The position numbers were made by a program, and so were the translations under genes. DNA of 64,000 nt from Promicromonospora sukumoe 327MFSha3.1. Lineage in GTDB: Bacteria; Actinomycetota; Actinomycetes; Actinomycetales; Cellulomonadaceae. Positions 57,521 through 64,000 of the stretch are shown here, in pieces. The notes below the pieces were generated by a model that searched no databases, was not told the DNA's origin, and saw only the letters and a program-made list of their open reading frames with translations. The stretch covers positions 62,001 to 126,000 of the forward strand of contig NZ_ARQM01000014.1 in NCBI RefSeq assembly GCF_000385135.1. Direction: 5' to 3'. Position 1 is the stretch's first letter, and each line of letters opens with the position of its first letter.

Positions 57521-59971
57521 GTGTCTCCTCACCGCCGCCATGCGGCCTTCATCGCTTCCGGCGCGGTTCTCGCGCTCGGCCTGAGCACGCTTCCGGCGAT
57601 CGCCGCCAGCCACCACACCCCGACCGGATCGACCGGATCGACTGGATCGTTCGGCACGACCAGCGCGCGCGAGACGTTCCACCGCCTCGCCACCTACCCC
57701 GTCTTCGAGAACGTCCCGGCGGGCACCGATCCCGCCGACGCGACCGTCGCCGAGATCTCCGCGGTCAGCGAGGACGGCCGGACCCTCGTCCACACCGACG
57801 CCGCCGCCCGGCGCATCGGCTTCGTCGACATCAGCGACCCGGCCGAGCCCAAGGGCCTGGGCACGCTGTCGCTCGCCGAGCTCGGCTCGGAGCACGACGA
57901 GCCGACCTCGGTCGCGGTCGTCGGCGACCACGTGCTCGTCGTCGTCGACAGCTCGACGTCGTTCACCGCGCCCTCCGGCCGTCTCGATGTCGTCGACCTC
58001 GCGACCCGCACCCTGGTGCGCTCGATCGACCTGGGCGGGCAGCCCGACTCGATCGCCGTCACGCACGACGGCGCCCACGCCGTCATCGCGATGGAGAACC
58101 AGCGCGACGAGGACGTGCTGCCCGACACGGGCGAGGGCGAGGAGGGCGACCTCCCGCAGGCGCCCGCCGGGTTCCTGCAGTTCGTCGACCTCCCCGGCAC
58201 CGACCCCGCGGCCTGGCAGGTACGCCTCGTCGCGCTCGACGAGGCGGCGCTCGCGGCCGCCGGCCTGGACACCCCGCAGGACCCGGAGCCCGAGTACGTC
58301 TCGATCAACCCGTCCGACACCAAGGTCGCGGTGACGCTGCAGGAGAACAACGGCGTCGCCGTGCTCGACGTCGTCTCCGGCGAGCTCGAGAACGTGTTCT
58401 CGGCGGGCGACGTCGCTCTGGAGGGCGTGGACACCGAGGACGACGGCGCGATCGACCAGACCGGCTCCGTCGAGGCCGCCCCGCGCGAGCCCGACGCGAT
58501 CGGCTGGATCGACGACGAGCACGTCGCCACGGCGAACGAGGGCGACTGGAAGGGCGGCACGCGCGGCTGGTCGGTCTTCGAGGCCGCGACCGGCGACGTC
58601 GTCTGGGACGCGGGCTCCTCGGTCGAGGAGCTCGCCGTCCGCGTCGGCCTGCACAACGAGGACCGCGCCGGCAAGAAGGGCGTGGAGATGGAGGGCCTCG
58701 CCGTCGCGACCCTCGACGGAGTCCGCTACGCGTTCGTCGGCTCCGAGCGGTCCAACTTCGTGGCCGTCTACGACGTCTCCCGCCCGGCGAAGCCGCGGTT
58801 CGTGCAGGTGCTGGCCACGACGAACGGTCCGGAGGGGATCCTGCCGGTCCCGTCGCGGAACCTGCTCGTCGTCTCCTCGGAGGAGGACGCGGCCGAGGAC
58901 GGCGTCCGCGCGTCGGTCTCGGTGTTCGGCAAGGGGCAGCGGTACGCCCGCTCGGCCGGTACGGCTCTGCTCGATGCCGCGGCTTTGCGGGGCTCGCAAG
59001 CTCACTCCTCAGCCGCGGCCTTCCCGTCGATCGTCTCGGCCGACGCCCGCACCTCCGCGGGAACGAAGAAGCCGATCGGCTGGACCGCGCTCGGCGCGCT
59101 CTCGGCCGACCCGGCCAAGCGTGACCGCCTGTGGACCGTGACCGACGCCGCGAAGTCGCCGACGTCGATCCTCTCCGTCTCGACCGCCGGCACGCGCGGC
59201 TCGAAGAACGGCCCCGCGGTGATCGACCGCGAGATCGTCGTGACCGAGGACGGCGAGCCGGTCGGCCTGGACGCCGAGGGCATCTGGGCGCGTCCGTCGG
59301 TCCGCGGCACGGCGGGCGGGTTCTGGCTCGGCGTCGAGGGCGCGACCGGTCCGGAGAACGCGCTGGTGCGCGTCTCGGCGTCGGGCCGCGTGCAGGAGCG
59401 CGTCAGCCTGCCCGACGACGTCGCCGCAGGCCTCGGCAAGTGGGGCATCGAGGGCGTGGCCGGCACCGTGGACCGCGACGGCGAGCACCTGTTCGTCGCG
59501 CTCCAGCGGGGCCTGACCAGCGACGACGGCGTGGGCGGCTACGCCCGCATCGGCCGGTACGACGTCGCGACGGGGGAGTGGACCTGGTTCGGCTACGAGC
59601 TGTCCCGGCCCACCGCCGACGGCGACTGGGTCGGCCTGTCCGAGATCACCGTCGTGGACCGCGACACCCTCGCCGTGATCGAGCGGGACAAGCTCAACGG
59701 CCCGGCGGCGAAGCTCAAGGCCGTGTACACGGTGGACCTGCCGAAGCGGGACCCGCGTCCGGGCACCGTCCCGGTGCTGCGCAAGAAGCTCGCGATCGAC
59801 GTGCTGCCCGCGCTTCGTGCCACGAACGGCTGGACGCAGGAGAAGCTCGAGGGCCTCACCATCGGCGGCGACGGCCGGGTGTACGCGATCACCGACAACG
59901 ACGGCGTGCAGGACGCGACCGGCGAGACGGTGTTCCTGGACCTGGGCAGCGCCCGCAAGATCTTCCGCTGA
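57521..59971 (+). CDS. Exported esterase-like / phytase-fold beta-propeller protein
   Basis: 816 residues. Signal peptide (FIASGAVLALGLSTLPAIAAS), a first beta-propeller half (about 40-440, strands such as VSEDGRTLVHTDAAARRIGFVDI), and a second part whose DAEGIWARPSV and GGFWLGVEGATGPENALV segments match the phytase esterase-like domain. Such secreted proteins are proposed phosphatase/esterases. GTG 57521 or 57512; no clear ribosome site. A Ser/Gly repeat (GSTGSTGS) follows the signal peptide. Exact reaction unknown. Confidence 0.75.
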   Translation: MSPHRRHAAFIASGAVLALGLSTLPAIAASHHTPTGSTGSTGSFGTTSARETFHRLATYPVFENVPAGTDPADATVAEISAVSEDGRTLVHTDAAARRIGFVDISDPAEPKGLGTLSLAELGSEHDEPTSVAVVGDHVLVVVDSSTSFTAPSGRLDVVDLATRTLVRSIDLGGQPDSIAVTHDGAHAVIAMENQRDEDVLPDTGEGEEGDLPQAPAGFLQFVDLPGTDPAAWQVRLVALDEAALAAAGLDTPQDPEPEYVSINPSDTKVAVTLQENNGVAVLDVVSGELENVFSAGDVALEGVDTEDDGAIDQTGSVEAAPREPDAIGWIDDEHVATANEGDWKGGTRGWSVFEAATGDVVWDAGSSVEELAVRVGLHNEDRAGKKGVEMEGLAVATLDGVRYAFVGSERSNFVAVYDVSRPAKPRFVQVLATTNGPEGILPVPSRNLLVVSSEEDAAEDGVRASVSVFGKGQRYARSAGTALLDAAALRGSQAHSSAAAFPSIVSADARTSAGTKKPIGWTALGALSADPAKRDRLWTVTDAAKSPTSILSVSTAGTRGSKNGPAVIDREIVVTEDGEPVGLDAEGIWARPSVRGTAGGFWLGVEGATGPENALVRVSASGRVQERVSLPDDVAAGLGKWGIEGVAGTVDRDGEHLFVALQRGLTSDDGVGGYARIGRYDVATGEWTWFGYELSRPTADGDWVGLSEITVVDRDTLAVIERDKLNGPAAKLKAVYTVDLPKRDPRPGTVPVLRKKLAIDVLPALRATNGWTQEKLEGLTIGGDGRVYAITDNDGVQDATGETVFLDLGSARKIFR

Positions 59972-59982
59972 GTGCTGCCGTC

Positions 59983-60142
59983 GCTGGTCGAGCTTGTCGA
60001 GACCTGGTGAGGTCTCGACAAGCTCGACCAGCGGGGTGAGGTCTCGACAAGCTCGACCAGCGGGGTGGGGTCTCGACAAGCTCGACCAGCGGGGTGGGGT
60101 CTCGACAGGCTCGACCAACGAAGGTCTCGACCAGCTCGACCG
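59983..60142. repeat. 29-bp tandem array with inverted copy (actinobacterial REP-like)
   Basis: The unit GGTCTCGACAAGCTCGACCA starts at 60011, 60040 and 60069 and, with one substitution, 60098: a 29-bp period. A partial fifth copy lies at about 60123-60142. The reverse-complement copy 59983-60004 pairs with 60011-60032 to form a 22-bp perfect hairpin. It sits between a convergent pair of genes, so it may act as a terminator. Confidence 0.9.
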
Positions 60143-60154
60143 CCGACGTCGAGG

Positions 60155-61594
60155 TCAGCCCCGCGCGCCCGCGTGGATCGCCAGCGCCCCGTAGGCCGGG
60201 ACCGAGGCCGTGAACCAGCCGCCCGAGTCCACGGTCCGCTTCACCGAGCAGTCCGCCGCCGCGACGACGTCGCAGTACGTGCCCGCCGGCAGCGACGTCT
60301 GGAACGAGCGCTGCACGGCCGAGGCGGTGTTGTTCAGCACCACGTACCCCTTGGTGCCGCGGCCGTACGAGACCAGGTTGCCGCCGTCGTCCCACCAGTT
60401 GGTGACCTCGGTGCCGGCCACCTCGTTGTGGAAGCCGACCATGCCGCGGATCTCGGTCCAGCGCTGCGTGCAGGTCCACCTGCCCGCGCCGCAGGTCGCG
60501 TCCGGGACCGTGGTCTCGGTAGCGCCCGGCGCGCCGGCGTCGTTGTTCGAGAACTCGTAGCCCGAGTACACGCTGGGCGAGCCGTACGGCCACGAGAGCA
60601 GGAACGTGTTGGCCAGGACGTACTTGGCGCCCCACTTGTAGTTCATCGACTCGCCGTTGCGCTCCGTGTCGTGGTTGTCCACGAACACACCCGCCCGGTC
60701 GTACGGCAGCTTGCCGTCCCCGATGAAGCGCAGGTTCTTGATCTGCCCGTCGAAGTCACGCTTGAGCTGCCGTGCGTAGTCGAACTCGTGCGAGTCGCCG
60801 CTGCCCAGGTACTCGGACGGCTGGATCGGCTCACCCGCGGCCCCGATCACCTCGTGCACCCAGAACACGTTCGGGTTGCTCATCCGCGCCTTGATCGCCT
60901 CCAGGTCCGACGCCGGGATGTGCTTCGCGGCGTCGATCCGGAACCCGTCGACGCCGAGGGACACCAGGTCGTCGAAGTACGCGGCGAGCCGGCCCCGCAC
61001 GTAGTCGGAGCCCGTACGCAGGTCCTGGAGCGAGACCAGGCGGCAGTTCTGCACCTGGTAGCGGTCGCCGTAGTTCGAGATGTTGCTGCGGCAGTCGTTG
61101 AAGTCCGCCGCGCTGTACGTCCCGGCGAAGTTGTCGTCCGAGAACTGCGTGCCGGCGACGCCCGTGCCGGACTGGCCGGCGCCCGCCATGTGGTTCACGA
61201 CGGCGTCCGCGATCACGCCCACCCCTGCTGCGTCGCAGGCGGCGACCATGTTCGCGAACTCGGCCCGGGTGCCCAGCTTGGACTCGATCCTGTAGCTCAC
61301 GGGCTGGTACGACGTCCACCACTGCGAGCCGCGGATGTGCTCCATCGGCGGGGAGACCTGCACGTAGCCGAACCCGGCGGGCCCGACGACGTCGGCGCAC
61401 TCCGCGGCGACGGAGTCCCAGGTCCACTGGAACATGTTCAGGATGACGTCCCCGTCGCCGTGCTCCGGGGTCGCTGCCCGGGCCGGCTCGGCGGCGGGTG
61501 TGGCGGCGCTCGCGACCAGACCCAGGGTCAGTGCGGTGGCGAACGTCGTCAGGGTGGCTAGCAGGCGGCGGGGCACGTTCGGATGGCGCGTCAT
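60155..61594 (-). CDS. Secreted alpha-amylase (GH13)
   Basis: A 479-residue exported starch hydrolase. Signal peptide (RRLLATLTTFATALTLGLVASAA). GH13 regions: I VIADAVVNH, II GFRIDAAKHI (Asp nucleophile), III FWVHEVIG (Glu acid/base), IV FVDNHDT (transition-state Asp). A C-terminal beta domain ends GALAIHAGARG; no starch-binding module is seen. Cleaves alpha-1,4 bonds of starch to maltodextrins outside the cell. A LacI-type palindrome lies upstream, suggesting sugar-controlled expression. Confidence 0.94.
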   Translation of the reverse strand: MTRHPNVPRRLLATLTTFATALTLGLVASAATPAAEPARAATPEHGDGDVILNMFQWTWDSVAAECADVVGPAGFGYVQVSPPMEHIRGSQWWTSYQPVSYRIESKLGTRAEFANMVAACDAAGVGVIADAVVNHMAGAGQSGTGVAGTQFSDDNFAGTYSAADFNDCRSNISNYGDRYQVQNCRLVSLQDLRTGSDYVRGRLAAYFDDLVSLGVDGFRIDAAKHIPASDLEAIKARMSNPNVFWVHEVIGAAGEPIQPSEYLGSGDSHEFDYARQLKRDFDGQIKNLRFIGDGKLPYDRAGVFVDNHDTERNGESMNYKWGAKYVLANTFLLSWPYGSPSVYSGYEFSNNDAGAPGATETTVPDATCGAGRWTCTQRWTEIRGMVGFHNEVAGTEVTNWWDDGGNLVSYGRGTKGYVVLNNTASAVQRSFQTSLPAGTYCDVVAAADCSVKRTVDSGGWFTASVPAYGALAIHAGARG

Positions 61595-61661
61595 GGCGGC
61601 TCCTTGCGGCGTCGTCCCGGCTGAGGCCAGTGCGGCGTTGCACGGCCGTTTCCGGATCTTG

Positions 61662-61676
61662 CTGCAAGCCTTGCAG
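61662..61676. promoter_or_regulatory. LacI/MalR-type operator upstream of amylase
   Basis: CTGCAAGCCTTGCAG is a 15-bp palindrome (7-bp arms about one base), with a further CTTGC directly upstream, about 68 bases ahead of the amylase start. CTTGCAG repeats are typical of actinobacterial amylase promoters under maltose/glucose control by LacI-family regulators. Confidence 0.65.
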
Positions 61677-61687
61677 AAACGTACGAC

Positions 61688-61732
61688 GACACGCCAGAGG
61701 CCCGGGTGAAATACCCGGGCCTCTGGCGTGTC
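61688..61732 (-). terminator. Intrinsic terminator after PspC gene
   Basis: A perfect 20-bp stem (61688-61707 with 61713-61732) with a GAAAT loop. It follows the minus-strand PspC gene and precedes the amylase promoter. Confidence 0.85.
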
Positions 61733-61753
61733 GTTGCCCCGACGGGGGTCGGT

Positions 61754-61942
61754 TCAGTCCTCGTTGGGCATGAGGATCCAGAACGCGATGTAGGCGAGGA
61801 ACTGCGGTCCAGGGATGAAGACGGAGGCGACGGTGAGGACCCGGACGAGCGTCGGGTCCCAGCCGAATCGGTGGGCGATACCGGCGCAGACACCGGCGAT
61901 CATGCGCCCCTGGCGCGGACGGGAAAGTGTCTGTGTGCTCAT
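61754..61942 (-). CDS. PspC-domain miniprotein 1
   Basis: 62 residues, essentially a single PspC domain: RQGRMIAGVCAGIAHRFGWDPTLVRVLTVASVFIPGPQFLAYIAFWILMP, with two hydrophobic segments. PspC proteins take part in envelope-stress sensing. ATG 61942. It has a close paralogue just upstream (62055-62252) with the same start sequence (MSTQTLSRPRQGR against MSTNTLSRPRQGR), so it looks like a tandem duplicate. Confidence 0.85.
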   Translation of the reverse strand: MSTQTLSRPRQGRMIAGVCAGIAHRFGWDPTLVRVLTVASVFIPGPQFLAYIAFWILMPNED

Positions 61943-62054
61943 GTCATCGACGCTACGTGCGCCACGAGCCGCCCGGTATCCGGTGATCCCCCGGCGCGGC
62001 CCTGAACCTGCCCGGAGGGGCGGCCAGGGTGGACCCGGGCCCCCGCCGGGGTGC

Positions 62055-62252
62055 TCAGGCGGCCTGACGCTCGTTCGGGATCGCGACCCAGCAGATGAGG
62101 TAGGCCAGCACCTGCGGGCCGGGGATGAGGATCGAGGCGACGGCGACGACCCGCACGACAGTGGGGCTCCAGCCGAACCGGCGGGCGATCCCGGCGCAGA
62201 CACCGCCGATGATGCGCCCCTGGCGAGGACGGGAAAGGGTGTTTGTGCTCAT
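62055..62252 (-). CDS. PspC-domain miniprotein 2
   Basis: 65 residues, close paralogue of the previous gene (RQGRIIGGVCAGIARRFGWSPTVVRVVAVASILIPGPQVLAYLICW). It carries a Cys in the last hydrophobic segment. The 5' leader bases GCGTCGA-GACATGAG are nearly identical in both genes, so the duplication included the ribosome-site region. Probably membrane associated. Confidence 0.85.
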   Translation of the reverse strand: MSTNTLSRPRQGRIIGGVCAGIARRFGWSPTVVRVVAVASILIPGPQVLAYLICWVAIPNERQAA

Positions 62253-62465
62253 GTCCTCGACGCTACGTGCGCCGCACCCGGGGCGACATCCGGGCTCACC
62301 CGGATCTTTGCCCTGAGCGCGGGCCTGGACCCCTGTACCCCGCTTCGGGTGAACTATCCCGAACTTCGTTGTTGTCGCGTTCTGGCCGACCTACCCTCAG
62401 CGAGGCCCCTGCCTACCTGCACGGGGCCTCGGCGACCCCTGAGGGGTCCGTGGGAGGACGGCGAC
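62253..62465. other. Non-coding gap between PspC gene and secreted protein gene
   Basis: About 210 bases between divergently transcribed genes, presumably with both promoters; no clear motif recognised. Confidence 0.4.
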
Positions 62466-64000
62466 GTGAATCCGCTTCGACTCTCGGCTGCATCGAGCCG
62501 GGCGCTGGCCCTCCTGACCGGAGGCGCGCTCCTTGCCGGCCTGATCACGGTTCCCGCGATCCCCGCCCCGGCCGCCACGGCGGAGCCGTCACCCTCTGCG
62601 ACAGGACCCGCTCCTGTGCTGTCGACCATGATCAACGGCGAGGCCTGCGGCGACGACCCGGTCTGGTACCACGGCGACGGCTCGTACCTGGTGCTCCGGT
62701 GGTCCTCCACGTTCGACGTGCCCACGGCCGACACCGCCGTCCTCTACACGGTCGTCAGTCCGGACGGCGTGGACCTGGACAAAGCCCCCGCCCCGGTGGA
62801 CGACGGCGTCGCCGTCAGCAGGGATCGCACGCTGAGCGTGGACGACGGCACGGTCTACACCCTCGAGGTGCGGCTCCGGGACGCGGACGGGGTCTGGGCG
62901 GAGGAGCCCGTGGCGTCGTGCGTCTTCGGCGTCCGTCACCCACCCGTCATCCGGGCGGTGGTGCCGGATCTCGGGGCCGACGCGGTGTACGTCTCCGGCG
63001 AGGCCCGCGGCGGTGCGGGCGTGGCCGGGCGATACCTGGTGGCCGACACGTATCAGCATCGGGGAGAGGCCGTCGCGTACGAGTACGCCCTGACGACGAA
63101 CTCGAGCCGGCCCACGACGTGGGAGACCGTCCTGGTGCCCGACGCCGGCCCGGCGTCGATCCCGGTGCTCCCGATGGCACCGGGCAGCCACTACCTGCAC
63201 CTGCGGGGGATCGACCAGTACGGGGTCGCCGGTCCGAGGTGGTCCAAGAACCTCCTGGTGGGCGCGGCCGGCACGTCGAAGCCGGTGCCCCCCGCGGTCA
63301 CCGTGGCGGATCTTGCCGGAGAACCGGGCGACGGCCGAATCCCCCTGGCCGTCACGCTGACGAGCGACCTCGCGTCCAAGCCGATGGGCGAGGTCGTGCT
63401 CCGGTACGGGGCGGTGGTGCTCGGCCGTGCCACGTTCGACGCACAGACCGAGACCGTCCTCGTGGAACCGGCCCCGCTCGGCACCGGGTTCCGGCAGATC
63501 ACGGCGGAGTACCAGCAGCTGGAGGGTGCCCCGGTGCTCTCGACGACAGCCCGTGTCTGTGCGAAGGACTGTGTCTTCACCGGTGGGTGGGCTGTGGTCG
63601 AGTCGATCGAGTCGTCCGGCAACGCCCATCCCAGCTACAACAGCTTCTACCGGGCTGTGGTCGACGGCTTCAGCCCGACCCCGGCGTCGTACACGTACCA
63701 GTGGCTGCGCGACGGTGCGGCCATCAAGGGCGCCACGAGCAGTCAGTACCTGAGCTCGCCGGCGGACGTCGGGCGCAGCATCGCCGTACGCGTCACGGCG
63801 ACGGGGCCCAGCACGAGCCCCCGGTCGGTCACGTCGACACCGTTCACGGTCCGGCCGCGGGACACCATGCACGTCAGCTATGGGCTCAGCGGCGTCGGCA
63901 GCCCCTGGGAGAGCAACTACTGCTACTGCCAGGCCAGTGACGGCCGCAGCGCTGGAATCGCAGGAAGCGGATGGGCAGCGCAGGCTCTGATCGCCCGCCC
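62466..64000 (+). CDS. Large secreted Ig-like repeat protein (partial, runs off the window)
   Basis: At least 511 residues; the stop lies beyond the window. GTG 62466 has GGAGGA 8 bases upstream. A signal peptide (RALALLTGGALLAGLITVPAIPAPAA) is followed by several beta domains (for example LVLRWSSTFDVPTADTAV), and near residue 400 an Ig-like repeat of the kind seen in surface proteins (YQWLRDGAAIKGATSSQYL, then DVGRSIAVRVTATG). Likely a secreted or wall-associated binding or adhesive protein. Function unknown. Confidence 0.8.
   Translation, partial: MNPLRLSAASSRALALLTGGALLAGLITVPAIPAPAATAEPSPSATGPAPVLSTMINGEACGDDPVWYHGDGSYLVLRWSSTFDVPTADTAVLYTVVSPDGVDLDKAPAPVDDGVAVSRDRTLSVDDGTVYTLEVRLRDADGVWAEEPVASCVFGVRHPPVIRAVVPDLGADAVYVSGEARGGAGVAGRYLVADTYQHRGEAVAYEYALTTNSSRPTTWETVLVPDAGPASIPVLPMAPGSHYLHLRGIDQYGVAGPRWSKNLLVGAAGTSKPVPPAVTVADLAGEPGDGRIPLAVTLTSDLASKPMGEVVLRYGAVVLGRATFDAQTETVLVEPAPLGTGFRQITAEYQQLEGAPVLSTTARVCAKDCVFTGGWAVVESIESSGNAHPSYNSFYRAVVDGFSPTPASYTYQWLRDGAAIKGATSSQYLSSPADVGRSIAVRVTATGPSTSPRSVTSTPFTVRPRDTMHVSYGLSGVGSPWESNYCYCQASDGRSAGIAGSGWAAQALIAR

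Noticed and set aside
60001-60120. CRISPR-like repeated units
   Set aside because: The 29-bp period is uninterrupted repeat with no variable spacers; this is a tandem REP-like array.
1-64000. tRNA, rRNA, prophage or insertion-sequence genes
   Set aside because: No tRNA cloverleaf-type ends, rRNA stretches, transposase motifs or phage structural genes were recognised by eye.

Overview
High-GC actinobacterial chromosome, most likely a Micrococcales member of the Promicromonosporaceae/Cellulomonadaceae type. I infer this from GC-rich codon use, frequent GTG/TTG starts, the rsmG-parA-parB order next to trxB/trxA, a pseudokinase, murJ, a DUF6049-type protein, a Nudix hydrolase and cca, and the absence of outer-membrane genes. 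The left end is the origin-proximal partition region: nine parS or parS-like palindromes occur in the first 17 kb, eight of them in the first 5 kb.

1-20 kb, housekeeping: end of rsmG, a secreted M15-type peptidase inserted on the opposite strand, parA (with a very long N-terminal extension), parB, ddl, a PLP aminotransferase, trxA/trxB behind a SigR/SigH-like promoter, a membrane pseudokinase, murJ, a DUF6049-like envelope protein, a Nudix hydrolase, cca, a divergent PRPP synthetase and a SUKH-like protein. The theme is chromosome segregation plus cell-wall precursor synthesis and export.

20-31 kb, minus strand: a DHA2 efflux pump, then a tight block of eight overlapping or closely spaced genes (21816-30863). 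It looks like a compact Gram-positive type IV secretion/conjugation machine: lytic transglycosylase/M23 hydrolase, small membrane protein, VirB6-like, VirB4-like ATPase, VirB3/PrgI-like, VirB2-like, TcpC/VirB8-like and a small leading gene. No relaxase or coupling protein is visible in the window.

31-44 kb, plus strand: a sigma-factor-like regulator sits behind a perfect TGTGA-N6-TCACA palindrome in the divergent gap. A Tad/Flp pilus locus follows (SAF/CpaB, CpaE/TadZ-like, TadA, TadB, TadC, Flp-like pilin, three TadE/TadG-like proteins). It ends in a 1583-residue membrane protein that joins two LysM domains to a C-terminal BTAD-type regulatory domain.

44-50 kb looks accessory and is visibly more A/T-rich: two pairs of exported proteins, a HicB-like protein and a degenerate YhcG/PDDEXK protein that share a conserved 5' leader with a tiny upstream ORF, and three copies of an 18-bp palindrome in intergenic positions. 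A MerR regulator with an aldo/keto reductase and a DoxX-like protein follow.

50-64 kb is mixed: a membrane-anchored receiver-domain protein, a SWIM/SNF2 helicase, membrane proteins, an MFS transporter, an exported esterase-like/phytase-fold protein, a 29-bp tandem/inverted repeat array, a secreted alpha-amylase with a LacI-type operator, two tandem PspC miniproteins and the start of a large secreted protein that runs off the right edge.

Starts were chosen by ribosome-binding sites, overlaps and family N-termini where these could be seen. All functional calls come from reading motifs by eye; no database search was run.
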